This document shows, piece by piece, positions 1 to 9,010 of a stretch of DNA of 64,000 bases (the first letter of the stretch is position 1; each line of letters opens with the position of its first letter). The DNA lies in contig NZ_JABBPK010000001.1 in assembly GCF_012933555.1 (NCBI RefSeq), positions 1,032,001 to 1,096,000 of the forward strand, in the 5' to 3' direction. The position numbers were made by a program, and so were the translations under genes. This stretch comes from Niallia alba. GTDB taxonomy: Bacteria; Bacillota; Bacilli; Bacillales; Cytobacillaceae. Below the pieces are notes generated by a model. That model ran no database searches and was not told where the DNA came from. It saw nothing but the letters and a program-made list of their open reading frames with translations.

Positions 1-1
1 A

Positions 2-67
2 CTATTCAAACGCGAAGCAGATATTGGAGAAGCAACGGTTAATCAGACAGATGCTCAGCTGATATAA
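2..67 (+). CDS. 3' end of an unidentified gene (partial)
   Basis: The first bases form an open frame of 21 codons that ends at a TAA and is followed directly by a Rho-independent terminator. The visible residues end in NQTDAQLI. This is too short to name a family. The terminator about 12 bases after the stop supports it being the real end of a gene that starts outside the window. Confidence 0.5.
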   Translation, partial: LFKREADIGEATVNQTDAQLI

Positions 68-78
68 ATATTAAATGG

Positions 79-114
79 AACAGTAATTTCTTTAGGAGAT
101 TACTGTTTCTTTTA
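79..114 (+). terminator. Rho-independent terminator
   Basis: The arms AACAGTAATTTC and GAGATTACTGTT pair with one G-U, and a T-rich tail follows. It ends the partial gene at the left edge. Confidence 0.8.
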
Positions 115-197
115 GTAGTTTTGATTTTTTTGAGAAAACAAGTTAGCTGGAAATAAAGGGTTTCTTAGTTACCGTCTTGTGATTAGAGCATGGGGAA

Positions 198-375
198 AGG
201 GAGAAGGTTTGTCGTCAGTGACCGATTCGACCTTGGAGGAAGCAAAAAGGGAACAGAGAAAGCTCGTCAGTGACCGTTTCACCATCAAAGGAGAGCAAAA
301 GGGAATAGAGAAGGCCCCTCCGTTACCATTACATCATCAAATCAAGCAAAAAGGGAACAGAGAAATTTTGAAACA
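198..375. repeat. 52-bp tandem repeat, about 3.5 copies
   Basis: The phrase AGGGAACAGAG or a close variant recurs at 198, 248, 300 and 352, a period of 50-52 bases. Between recurrences lie diverged segments such as CGTCAGTGACCG. The same phrase at the same 52-bp period recurs near 45.2 kb. An 86-codon open frame crosses the region (179-439), but it only reflects the repeat and has no convincing start, so I do not call a gene. The rest of the stretch from 115 to 517 holds nothing else I recognise. Confidence 0.75.
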
Positions 376-517
376 CCCATTTGTGATGAGAGAAGAGGGT
401 ACACTTACTTTTGAAAAAAGCAAGAGAATAAACGGATAAAAAATACATGGCTGAATTTAAAAAAGTGCTATAGTTATCATATGTCGAAATATTCTGAGCA
501 AGAGTGGGGGAAAAGGA

Positions 518-1615
518 ATGGCAAATACATTAAGAGAATCCTATAACAAAACAAATTATAAACTAGGTAATCATGGTAAAAGAAATGTCCAAGTATTAAA
601 AGAAGCATTACAAGAAATAGACGAAAATGTGGAAAGCGATATTTATGGACAAGGAAAAATAATAGAAGATTTTCAGGAAAAGATGGCTAAGCTTTTAGGC
701 AAAGAAACAGCAGTCTTTTTTCCAAGTGGGACAATGGCCCAGCAAATCGCCCTCCGAATATGGTGTGATGAAAAAGATTTAGGGAAAGTCGCCTATCACC
801 CATTAAGTCATTTGGAAATACATGAGCAAGACGGATTAAAGAAGCTTCATAAAATAGAAACAATCTTATTAGCTGATGAAACAAGAGTAATAGAATTAGA
901 AGATATTAAGGAGATGGAGAATGGAGTTGCCTGTGTACTGTTAGAATTGCCACAACGAGAAATTGGCGGGCAATTGCCAAGCTTTGAAACACTAGTACAA
1001 ATTTCTTCTTATTGCAAAGAACAAGGAATTAAACTTCATCTTGATGGAGCAAGATTATTGGAGGTACTGCCCTTCTATCAAAAAACAGCAGCAGAAGTAA
1101 GTGCTTTGTTTGATAGTGTCTATATGTCATTTTATAAAGGAATTGGCGGTATCGCTGGGGCAATATTAGCGGGAAGCAGAGAGTTTACTAGTCAATCAAA
1201 GGTATGGAAACGAAGATATGGTGGTGATTTAATCAGTTTGTATCCATATATTCTGTCTGCTGATTATTATTACGAAAAACGAGCTTCTAAAATGGCTGAA
1301 TACTATGAATCTGCTAAAGAATTGGCAGCATTTTTTAATGAGTGCGAAGGAATCCACACCCTTCCAATTGTGCCAGTTTCTAATATGTTCCACGTTCATT
1401 TTGAATTGGAAAAGGCAGAAGCAGAGGCTATCCTAACAGCTGTTCAAAAAATGACGGGAATCGGGATAAGTGGCTATATAAATGTAATTAATGAAAATGC
1501 CTCCGCTTTTGAAATTAGCCTTGGTGATGCCTATAAAGACATTCCGACAGAAATAGTGCGAGAAATGTTTGGAGTCTTATCGGGAAAAATAAGCGAGGTT
1601 AGGAGGGAGAAGTAA
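518..1615 (+). CDS. threonine aldolase / beta-eliminating lyase family PLP enzyme
   Basis: This 365-residue protein belongs to fold-type I PLP enzymes of the low-specificity L-threonine aldolase group, which cleave L-threonine or allo-threonine to glycine and acetaldehyde in the cytosol. The motif FFPSGTMAQQ near residue 70 matches the phosphate-binding segment. LHLDGARLLE near 175 carries the PLP-contacting aspartate, and SFYKGIGG near 207 contains the Schiff-base lysine. Length fits the family (about 340-365). The ATG follows a good GGGGGAAAAGGA ribosome site. It appears monocistronic, with a tandem repeat array right after its stop. The exact substrate is not provable from sequence. Confidence 0.85.
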   Translation: MANTLRESYNKTNYKLGNHGKRNVQVLKEALQEIDENVESDIYGQGKIIEDFQEKMAKLLGKETAVFFPSGTMAQQIALRIWCDEKDLGKVAYHPLSHLEIHEQDGLKKLHKIETILLADETRVIELEDIKEMENGVACVLLELPQREIGGQLPSFETLVQISSYCKEQGIKLHLDGARLLEVLPFYQKTAAEVSALFDSVYMSFYKGIGGIAGAILAGSREFTSQSKVWKRRYGGDLISLYPYILSADYYYEKRASKMAEYYESAKELAAFFNECEGIHTLPIVPVSNMFHVHFELEKAEAEAILTAVQKMTGIGISGYINVINENASAFEISLGDAYKDIPTEIVREMFGVLSGKISEVRREK

Positions 1616-1733
1616 TGGAGGTTATCCAGCAATGATGGCTACGAAGTGTTCGGTAAATTAGATAACTTCCCAGCAGGTGTTAAACAATACTTCTTGCAGA
1701 AAAGATTAGTTGGGCAGGAGAAGTAAAGATGGT

Positions 1734-2066
1734 TTGGCTGATAAACGAGTAGGTTTGGCTGAAAAAAGAAAAGTTTGGCTGATAAACGAGTGAGTTTGGC
1801 TGAAAAAAGAAAAGATTGGCTGAAAAACGAGTGGGTTTGGCTGAAAAAAGAAAAGATTGGCTGACAAACGAGTAGGTTTGGCTGAAAAAAGAAAAGATTG
1901 GCTGACAAACGAGTAGGTTTGGCTGAAAAAAGAAAAGATTGGCTGATAAGTGAGTAGGTTTGGCTGAAAAAAGAAAAGATTGGCTGATAAGTGAGTAGGT
2001 TTGGCTGAAAAAAGAAAAGATTGGCTGAAAAACGAGTAGGTTTGGCTGAAAAAAGAAAAGATTGCT
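1734..2066. repeat. 41-bp composite tandem array with TTGGCTGA core
   Basis: The string TTTGGCTGAAAAAAG recurs at exactly 41-base steps (1754, 1795, 1836, 1877, 1918, 1959, 2000, 2041), so there are eight copies. Each 41-bp unit holds two half-units of 20-21 bases that both begin TTGGCTGA: one continues AAAAAAG, the other AYAARYGAGT. Long minus-strand open frames exist here only because the unit lacks stops; none has a ribosome site. A second array with the same core lies after 27.5 kb. The stretch from 2067 to 2333 holds only the upstream region of the next gene. Confidence 0.9.
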
Positions 2067-2333
2067 GAAATCACAGAGAGATTGAGCTAATAAATGATAA
2101 TTCACACAAAGCATTCAGGAGATTTAGATAGAATAAACTCATATTTTCCTAGCATTCAGCACAGCTTTCTTTTCTTTCTCCACTCTATTCAGCTTTATCC
2201 ATCCATCCATACGGGCAAGAAAAATGTCTTATTCCCCTATATGGAAAAAATAGGTTGATTAGCAATCGATATATCCATATAATTTGAATAGTATAAATAT
2301 TTAGATAGTGGTTAGAGGAAGGAAAGGGGATCT

Positions 2334-4412
2334 ATGAGAAAATTTGTGAAAATTATCATCTATTATTTACTTGGCACTATTGCCATACTGGCTTTAAGTG
2401 TTTTTCCAAAATACTTTCGAATGAGGGATTTACCAGAGGGAGAGGGGTATTTCTCCACACTCCTCTCCTTTTTATCAAAGGAATTTTTTCAGAAGGAAGA
2501 ATGGGTTTATTCCTTAAATGGTGTAGATAAAAAGCCGATTTTGGATGTGCTCTGGCCAGCTTTTATTTATTCGATGGAAATTCTTTTTGGTGCCATTCTT
2601 CTCGGATGCTTTGTTGCTTTTGTTTTATCAATATTATCTTTTTTTCTACCGAAGTTTCTTTTACAGCCAATAAAGAGATTCCTAGATTTAATTGAGTCGG
2701 TTCCAGATATTATTATTGCAACACTTCTGCAAGCATTAGTAATCTTTATCTTTGCTCAAACGGGTATCGAGATTTTTGCGGTGGCTAGTTATTCAGAAAA
2801 GGCATATGCTGGTCCAATTATCACACTTGCCATTCTTCCTGCTATTTCGTTATTCAAAATTCTTATATTGATGATGGAAGAGGAGTATTTGAAGGTTTAT
2901 GTAACATTTGCAAGAAGTAAAGGAATTCGCAATTTTCCAATCCTATGGAAACATATTCTTCGTAATATTATCCCAGTATCCTTTCATCATATGAAAATTA
3001 TTATTTGGGGATTGTTATCTAGCCAATTTATAATCGAACGCCTGTTTAATGTTCATGGATTTACCTATTTTCTTGTAGAGAACTTTACACCAATGACAAT
3101 TGCTGTATCTTTGCTGCTTATATTTACGCCATTTTTTATTCTTTTCCAAGTAGTAGAGATATGGATACAGGAAGAGCAAGAAAAGGCCCGAGAAGTGAAA
3201 AAGGATTCGTGGAAACAGAAAATGAGTTTTTCAAACTTTTTGTTATCGTCTAAGGTATTTGGTATTAATCTAAGGGATGGGGTGCGAAGTTTTAGTTGGG
3301 ATAAGCTCTCCTTGATTCGCCCACTAACTTGGATGGGAAAAACGTTTGCTTTACATATGAAAAATTGGAAATTTGCTATAGGTAGTCTGTTCTTTATTGT
3401 CGTTATTGGTTATAGCATTATTTATTCGGTAACGACCGATAACCATGTTGATCAGATGCGGTTATTTTATGCAGAAGATGGAGTGACACTAATTTCTGCC
3501 ATGCCATTTGCCCCAACGGAACCTTTCTTCTTTGGATCCGATAGATTAGGTTACAGTCTGTTTGATCAAATTGTGATTGGTGCCAAGTATACGTTGTTTT
3601 TCGCGCTACTTATCGCGTGCTTTCGTGTAGTTGTTGGATTATTACTTGCAGTAATTTACTCTTTTTACTTGAAACAGCCAGCACAGCAATGGGTAGCAAA
3701 GATGGTAGATTCGATTCATTTTATGCCATTAAGCTTGATTGCTTATATTTTATTAAGTCCGATTCTTTTACCAGGTTTTGACGGATTCAGCTATTCCTTT
3801 TGGGAAAGAGTCTTTTTAGAAACGATGATTTTGACTCTGTTGGTGGTTCCATTGACTACTGTATTATTAGGGAAAGAAATCAATCGTGTGTCTGATTATG
3901 AATTTATTGCAAGTGCGAAAGTAATGGGCGGTGGGAAATTTCAAATTTTCACTCGACATATACTTCCGCATTTAGGTCCAAGGCTTACCATTTTATTTGG
4001 ACAACAATTTATTCAAGTGTTATTAATTTTTATGCATTTGGGTATTTTTGATTATTTCTTTGGAGGAACAAAATTATCGATGGATCCAATGTTTGCTGAT
4101 CCTCCACAATCCTCTACCTATGAATGGTCAGGGTTAATCGGACAGGTCGGCAGAGGAGCAATTGGCTCTGGACAATACTGGTACTTATATATTCTTGTGC
4201 CATTTATTTTCGCAATATTTGCCATGCAGCTAATTGTTCAAGGAGTGAAAGAGGTTCAACAAGTAAAGGTAGGAGTTATTTTTAAGCTGCCAAGCTTTCG
4301 AAAGAAAAAGCAAAGCATACAATCAAAAGAAGTAGCACCAATGATTACGAAAGAGAGTTTCACACAGATAGGGAGAGATGCAAATGGAAATCAGGCAATT
4401 ACACCACCATGA
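2334..4412 (+). CDS. fused two-domain ABC permease (DppB-DppC type)
   Basis: This 692-residue membrane protein carries two binding-protein-dependent permease domains in one chain, each with the cytoplasmic EAA-type loop that contacts the ATPase. The first loop reads ARSKGIRNFPILWKHILRN (about residues 195-215) and the second ASAKVMGGGKFQIFTRHILP (about 525-545). The N-terminal domain resembles DppB/OppB and the C-terminal one DppC/OppC, normally separate proteins of about 300 residues. It would form both halves of an oligopeptide- or nickel-type importer channel. No ATPase or binding-protein gene is adjacent, so its partners must be elsewhere. The substrate is unknown. The AAGGAAAGGGG ribosome site fixes the start. 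Confidence 0.8.
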   Translation: MRKFVKIIIYYLLGTIAILALSVFPKYFRMRDLPEGEGYFSTLLSFLSKEFFQKEEWVYSLNGVDKKPILDVLWPAFIYSMEILFGAILLGCFVAFVLSILSFFLPKFLLQPIKRFLDLIESVPDIIIATLLQALVIFIFAQTGIEIFAVASYSEKAYAGPIITLAILPAISLFKILILMMEEEYLKVYVTFARSKGIRNFPILWKHILRNIIPVSFHHMKIIIWGLLSSQFIIERLFNVHGFTYFLVENFTPMTIAVSLLLIFTPFFILFQVVEIWIQEEQEKAREVKKDSWKQKMSFSNFLLSSKVFGINLRDGVRSFSWDKLSLIRPLTWMGKTFALHMKNWKFAIGSLFFIVVIGYSIIYSVTTDNHVDQMRLFYAEDGVTLISAMPFAPTEPFFFGSDRLGYSLFDQIVIGAKYTLFFALLIACFRVVVGLLLAVIYSFYLKQPAQQWVAKMVDSIHFMPLSLIAYILLSPILLPGFDGFSYSFWERVFLETMILTLLVVPLTTVLLGKEINRVSDYEFIASAKVMGGGKFQIFTRHILPHLGPRLTILFGQQFIQVLLIFMHLGIFDYFFGGTKLSMDPMFADPPQSSTYEWSGLIGQVGRGAIGSGQYWYLYILVPFIFAIFAMQLIVQGVKEVQQVKVGVIFKLPSFRKKKQSIQSKEVAPMITKESFTQIGRDANGNQAITPP

Positions 4413-4887
4413 TGCAGAAGCATATTTTGCCCTCAGATTAGAGGCATTGCAAACAAATCCAGAAGCATTTGGTTCTAGCTATGAGGAAGAAAAAGATTAT
4501 CCGCTAAGTCAAATACAAAGCAGATTAACAGATCCTGCTTATGTATTTGGGGCATTTCTTGAAAATACTCTAATAGGTGTCGTTACCTTAGTGAGAGAAA
4601 CAAAGCAAAAGATGAGCCATCGTGCTAATATCTATGCTGTCTATGTGACACCTTTACATAGAGGAAAAGGTGTAGCGAAACAATTACTACAAGCGGCAAT
4701 CGAATACGCACATACATTACAAGGGATAGAACAATTATACCTCGCAGTTGTTTCTGATAATATCTCAGCTAAAAAGTTATATCGTTCATTTGGATTTGAA
4801 ACATATGGAATCGATCAAAAAGCGATAAAAATTAGTGGGAAATACTATGATGAGGAATTAATGGTTCGCTTTTTATCCCACTCTTAA
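4384..4887 (+). CDS. GNAT-family N-acetyltransferase
   Basis: This protein of about 167 residues has the GNAT fold. The acetyl-CoA loop is HRGKGVAKQLL and the C-terminal strand is SAKKLYRSFGFETYG. It would transfer an acetyl group from acetyl-CoA to an unknown amine. Its 5' end overlaps the end of the fused permease gene in another frame, so the two are probably translated together. A GGGAGAG at 4371-4377 abuts the ATG at 4378 but sits 6 bases before the ATG at 4384, so the second ATG is the better start. It ends shortly before a terminator. Confidence 0.85.
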   Translation: MEIRQLHHHDAEAYFALRLEALQTNPEAFGSSYEEEKDYPLSQIQSRLTDPAYVFGAFLENTLIGVVTLVRETKQKMSHRANIYAVYVTPLHRGKGVAKQLLQAAIEYAHTLQGIEQLYLAVVSDNISAKKLYRSFGFETYGIDQKAIKISGKYYDEELMVRFLSHS

Positions 4888-4950
4888 CGGGCAGAAAAAC
4901 CTCAATGATGGAAGGTTTCTTTATAACAACTAAGTTAAAGTAAATATTAG

Positions 4951-4996
4951 ACTGTGGTTACTTTGGATTAATCGAAGGATACCACAGTTTTTATTT
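4951..4996 (+). terminator. Rho-independent terminator
   Basis: The arms ACTGTGGT and ACCACAGT are followed by TTTTTATTTT. It closes the permease-acetyltransferase transcription unit. Confidence 0.75.
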
Positions 4997-5050
4997 TGGG
5001 AAGAAAAGTGAAAAATAGCAATAAAGTTATAATAAAAAATTGTTTAAATA

Positions 5051-5077
5051 TAAACAAAAGAGCAAAAAGTCCGATAT
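5051..5077 (+). promoter_or_regulatory. SigD (motility sigma factor) promoter
   Basis: The sequence reads TAAA, exactly 15 bases, then TCCGATAT. This matches the known Bacillus SigD consensus TAAA-N15-GCCGATAA at all but two positions. It lies about 290 bases upstream of the chemoreceptor gene, which is the kind of gene SigD serves. No second promoter is evident in the AT-rich leader between. Confidence 0.75.
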
Positions 5078-5363
5078 ATTATTTGTAAATAAAATTGAAT
5101 TATTCTGTAAATTACTTTAGTATTATACATACAAAGTAATAAAGTAACTTGTTTTTTAATAATCTAATTCTATTTTACTAGTTGTAAACAAATATAGATG
5201 AATGAAATAGAGGCAGATAAGCAAAGAATACTATTCTTAAAGGGAGGAGGAAATAAACGGAAAAATACTATTTCGGAATATTCTAAATCGGTTGTGGATG
5301 GATAGAAGGACAGAAATCTCTTTAATAGTGAGGGGCTTAAATCATCAAAGGGGAGAACTTGTG

Positions 5364-7208
5364 ATGGCGAAAATGAAGCTTAAATTTAAAAAAACAAAAA
5401 TAACTGGTTTAAAGAAAGAAAAAAAATCGAAGCAATCTATTTTGAGTAAGCTAAGTAATGGAAAGCTAATAAAACTTGGTAAGTTTAAAGGACTTAATAA
5501 TCGGTTAACCAAATTAAATAATGTAACAATTGGCTGGAAATATGGAATAACCTTGTTACTTGTTTTTGCACTTTTAACGATTACTACTGTTTTAGTAACT
5601 ACGCGTTTAATCCATATTAATGGCAGTATTGAGCAATTAAATAAAACGGATGAAAGAGCGCTAATAATTACTGAAATGGGTTCACTTACTCGGGAAAAAA
5701 GTATTAGTATTTTAAATTATCTCGATTATCAAAACCCTACATATGTGGACGATTATCAAGTAAGTATTACTAAATTCAATGAATATGAAGCAGAAATTAA
5801 AAAAGATATTCGAAATGAAGAAGAACAAGCGTTGTTTGATGAAATTGTTGATCGTGATAAACAAATGAATGATTTATTCTTAGAGCAAATTATTCCTGCG
5901 ATTGAAGCGAATGATCGATCGGCGGTTAATTCTCTAAGCTTAACTAATACAACTATTCGTAATCGAACAATTACTGCTTTAAATAAAATGCAAGAACTGG
6001 TACAAGCTAGTCGGACAGAGGCAGCAAATGATGCGGTAGATAGTGGAGCCGTCGCTACCAAAACCTTAATTATTGCCATGATTACAGCTCTTGTTATTGG
6101 GACCATTCTAATCATTATCATCAGCAGAAGAATTACACGTAATCTAAAGAAAGTCGTTCAGGTTAGTGATACGATCGCAAAAGGTGATTTAACGGCAGAG
6201 AAGGTTAACTATGAGGGCAAAGATGAAATTGGTCAATTGGCTCAGTCCATGAATAAAATGAGCAATAATCTCCGCATGGTTATTCAAAAGATCTCGGAAG
6301 TATCGATTACCGTTAACAGGCAGAGCGAGAACTTATCTCAATCGACAAATGAGGTGACTGCAGGTAGTCAGCAAGTAGCAACTACTATGCAGGAATTATC
6401 ATCTGGAGCAGAAAACCAAGCAAATACGGCGAGTGATTTAGCGGCATCAATGGAATCTTTTTCTGGCACGATAGGGGATGCATATACACAAGGGGAGCTA
6501 ATTTATCAATCATCTAATAAAGTATTAGGAATGACCAATGATGGAAGCCAATTAATGAAATCTTCTATTGCGCAAATGAATGTAATTAATCAAATTATGA
6601 AAGAAGCAGTAGATAAAGTACGTGGTTTGGATACACAGTCTCAGGAAATATCTAAATTAGTTTCCGTTATCAAAGGCATTGCAGATCAAACAAATTTACT
6701 CGCATTAAATGCGGCTATTGAAGCAGCTCGAGCTGGGGAGCATGGACGAGGCTTTGCAGTAGTTGCAGATGAAGTAAGGAAGCTGGCAGAACAAGTTGCT
6801 TTCTCAGTTACAGATATTACTAATATTGTAGGCAGCATTCAAAAAGAATCTAGTGTGGTTACAGAGTCCCTGCAAGGTGGTTATGAGGAAGTCATAAAAG
6901 GTACAGATCAGATTAAAACAACCGGGGAAACATTTGATGGTATTAAAAACGCGGTAAATGATATGGCAAATAGCATCGAAGTTGTTTCGGAAAATCTAGC
7001 GTCTATCTTGGAAACAAGTAAAGAGATGAATCGTTCCATTGAAGATATCGCAGCGATTTCCGAAGAAGCAGCAGCAGGGATTGAACAAACTTCTGCATCT
7101 GTTCAGCAAACAAGCAGCTCTATGCAAGAGCTTGCAGATAGTTCCCATGAATTATCTAATTTAGCAGTAGAGTTAGACGGGTTAGTGAAAGAGTTTAAAA
7201 TCAATTAG
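5364..7208 (+). CDS. methyl-accepting chemotaxis protein
   Basis: This is a transmembrane chemoreceptor of 614 residues with the chosen start. A lysine-rich N-terminal stretch precedes a first membrane helix (about 58-82), then a four-helix-bundle sensor domain, a second helix (about 230-254), a HAMP domain and a long coiled-coil signalling domain. The hairpin tip [20 protein letters not shown] is the signature that contacts CheA and CheW. The ATG at 5364 is favoured over the upstream ATG at 5292 because AAAGGGGAG lies 9 bases before it. It is monocistronic under a SigD promoter with a terminator right after. The ligand is unknown. Confidence 0.92.
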   Translation: MAKMKLKFKKTKITGLKKEKKSKQSILSKLSNGKLIKLGKFKGLNNRLTKLNNVTIGWKYGITLLLVFALLTITTVLVTTRLIHINGSIEQLNKTDERALIITEMGSLTREKSISILNYLDYQNPTYVDDYQVSITKFNEYEAEIKKDIRNEEEQALFDEIVDRDKQMNDLFLEQIIPAIEANDRSAVNSLSLTNTTIRNRTITALNKMQELVQASRTEAANDAVDSGAVATKTLIIAMITALVIGTILIIIISRRITRNLKKVVQVSDTIAKGDLTAEKVNYEGKDEIGQLAQSMNKMSNNLRMVIQKISEVSITVNRQSENLSQSTNEVTAGSQQVATTMQELSSGAENQANTASDLAASMESFSGTIGDAYTQGELIYQSSNKVLGMTNDGSQLMKSSIAQMNVINQIMKEAVDKVRGLDTQSQEISKLVSVIKGIADQTNLLALNAAIEAARAGEHGRGFAVVADEVRKLAEQVAFSVTDITNIVGSIQKESSVVTESLQGGYEEVIKGTDQIKTTGETFDGIKNAVNDMANSIEVVSENLASILETSKEMNRSIEDIAAISEEAAAGIEQTSASVQQTSSSMQELADSSHELSNLAVELDGLVKEFKIN

Positions 7209-7210
7209 GC

Positions 7211-7252
7211 AAAAAAGTTGAGAAACGAATGAAAGTTTCTCAACTTTTTTTA
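7211..7252 (+). terminator. Rho-independent terminator
   Basis: AAAAAAGTTGAGAAAC and GTTTCTCAACTTTTTTT form a long perfect stem ending in a T run after the chemoreceptor gene. Confidence 0.9.
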
Positions 7253-7377
7253 TTACCTAGTTTATTCGGAAAATAAAAATTTCGGGTATAAAAATAAATG
7301 GTAATGTGCTATGATGAAGGAAATAAATCTCATTGGCTTGGTTATTGATTGCTGATGTTTTAGGAGAGCGATACTAA

Positions 7378-8595
7378 ATGGAAATTTGGAAGCGGAATTT
7401 ACTTGTTTTGTGGATAGGAGTTTTCTTTACCTCCGCATCATTTAACATGGTAATTCCCTTTTTGCCAATTTTTCTTCTAGAGTTAAATGTTCATGAAAAT
7501 ACAGAGATTTGGTCTGGAGTACTGTTTAGCGCAGCGTTTTTTGCAGGAGCATTTGCTTCCCCATTTTGGGGCAGACTTGCCGATAAATATGGAAGAAAAC
7601 CGATGATTATTCGCGCTGGATTTGTGCTGTTTGTCGTTTATACGTTAGCTGCATTTGTTACGAATCCTTATCAATTGTTAGTGCTTCGTATTCTTCAAGG
7701 ATTGTTATCTGGTTTTATTCCTGGGGCGATTGCCTTAATTGGAACGAATACCCCTTCAGATAAAACAGGCTATGCTTTATCGATGATTTCCACTGCGTCA
7801 GCATCGGGTGGGATTATGGGACCATTAATTGGGGGAGTGATTTCTCAATTAGTCGGTAACCGACTTTCTTTTGCGAGTGCTGGCCTGCTTGTTTTTATCG
7901 CTACGTTTTTAATCATTTTCTGGGTAAAAGAGGATAATTTTTCTCCTAGTAAAGAAAAAGGATCTGTTCGAAATGACTTGCGAATTGCCTTTGCGAATAG
8001 GCCACTTATGCTCGTACTCCTTTTAACGGTTGTCACCTCGTGCTCAATCATGACGATTGAACCAATTCTTCCTCTTTATATATTAGAGGTTGGCGGTTCG
8101 ATGGATAAAGCTTCCTTATTAGCGGGAATTATCTTCTCTCTTCCTGGGATTGCAAGTGTCATAATGGCGCCATATTGGGGCAAGTGGGCAGACAAGGTTG
8201 GATTTAACCGCGTTTTATTTATTGGATTATTAGGCGGTGGGCTTGGTACCTTTGCCCAAATTATTTTCAGTAATATTTGGGGCTTCTCGATTACTCGTTT
8301 TATTTACGGTCTCTTCTTCTGTGCGGTATTCCCAGCATTGAATGGGTTAGTTGTGAAATCAACAGCAGAAGACTTCCGTGGCAGAGCCTTTAGTTTAAAC
8401 CAAACAGCAACTCAGCTAGGAGGGATGTTTGGACCAATGCTAGGTGGCTTACTCGGAGGCGTTTTCCCTGCTCAATCTGTTTTTATTGTAACAGGTATTC
8501 TGCTAATCGTAGCAACAGGTATCGCTTATAAAAAAGGCGATGTATTTAGTACAACGATTAAGCAAAAAGTTAAAATAGTTACTCATGGCAAATAA
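7378..8595 (+). CDS. MFS multidrug-efflux-type transporter
   Basis: This 405-residue protein has about twelve membrane helices. The major facilitator motif A GRLADKYGRKP lies between helices 2 and 3, and a degenerate copy GKWADKVG follows in the second half, as expected for the duplicated fold. The drug:proton antiporter motif region GFIPGAIALIG fits an exporter of the MdtG/Bmr type. It would use the proton gradient to expel small molecules; the substrate cannot be told. A TAGGAGAG ribosome site precedes the ATG. It is a single-gene unit with its own terminator. Confidence 0.85.
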   Translation: MEIWKRNLLVLWIGVFFTSASFNMVIPFLPIFLLELNVHENTEIWSGVLFSAAFFAGAFASPFWGRLADKYGRKPMIIRAGFVLFVVYTLAAFVTNPYQLLVLRILQGLLSGFIPGAIALIGTNTPSDKTGYALSMISTASASGGIMGPLIGGVISQLVGNRLSFASAGLLVFIATFLIIFWVKEDNFSPSKEKGSVRNDLRIAFANRPLMLVLLLTVVTSCSIMTIEPILPLYILEVGGSMDKASLLAGIIFSLPGIASVIMAPYWGKWADKVGFNRVLFIGLLGGGLGTFAQIIFSNIWGFSITRFIYGLFFCAVFPALNGLVVKSTAEDFRGRAFSLNQTATQLGGMFGPMLGGLLGGVFPAQSVFIVTGILLIVATGIAYKKGDVFSTTIKQKVKIVTHGK

Positions 8596-8599
8596 CAGA

Positions 8600-8649
8600 A
8601 AGGGACTTCTTGTGCTAAATAGGGCATAAAAGAAGTCTCTTTTTTTTTT
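8600..8649 (+). terminator. Rho-independent terminator
   Basis: AGGGACTTCTT pairs with AAGAAGTCTCT and a run of ten T follows. It ends the MFS gene. Confidence 0.9.
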
Positions 8650-8723
8650 GTTACAAAAAATTCACCTTCCAGCTTACATATTTCGAATGGAGCAAGAGAG
8701 AATAAAGGTTGGAGGTGATAATC

Positions 8724-8861
8724 ATGACAAAAAATAAACATAAAAATGCGAAACAAGCAGTACAGAATGATACGGCTCGTCAATATGATCATGAATTTGC
8801 CAATGAACCCCTAACAGCAGCAGAGAAATTAAATAATAAAAAGACGAAAAAAAGACAGTAA
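8724..8861 (+). CDS. small acid-soluble spore protein, SspO-like
   Basis: This 45-residue lysine-rich gene is short but clear: GGAGGTGAT stands 5 bases before the ATG and a terminator follows. The stretch HEFANEPLTAAEKLNNKK matches the C-terminal half of SspO (CotK) proteins, where EFANE-LT followed by NNKKRK is typical as I recall it. The N-terminal half is shorter than in SspO of B. subtilis. SspO-type proteins are made in the forespore and packed in the spore core. It could be a diverged paralogue and not the orthologue. Confidence 0.65.
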   Translation: MTKNKHKNAKQAVQNDTARQYDHEFANEPLTAAEKLNNKKTKKRQ

Positions 8862-8870
8862 AATGTTCCG

Positions 8871-8901
8871 AAAGTATCCTTCGAATGGGGATACTTTTTT
8901 T
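8871..8901 (+). terminator. Rho-independent terminator
   Basis: AAGTATCC and GGGATACTT form the stem, followed by a T run, just after the spore-protein gene. Confidence 0.85.
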
Positions 8902-9010
8902 ATTGAGCAGGAAAAAATCAAAAAAAATAGAAGGTAAGTAATTAAACATTCTATTTTAGTAAGAAACGCTGTTGTTGCTTAGAAAATATTTTTAGAGAGT
9001 GTGAGGATAG

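Noticed and set aside
179-439. 86-codon plus-strand open frame over the 52-bp repeat
   Set aside because: It follows the repeat units, has no ribosome site, and its residues repeat with the DNA period.
1734-2066. CRISPR array
   Set aside because: There are no 25-36-base repeats with unique spacers; the units are direct tandem copies and no cas genes are in the window.
1639-2114. Three overlapping minus-strand open frames with repeated SFFSQTYS- and FSAKP-like peptides
   Set aside because: The tandem unit lacks stops in several frames at once; there is no start signal and all frames are equally repetitive.
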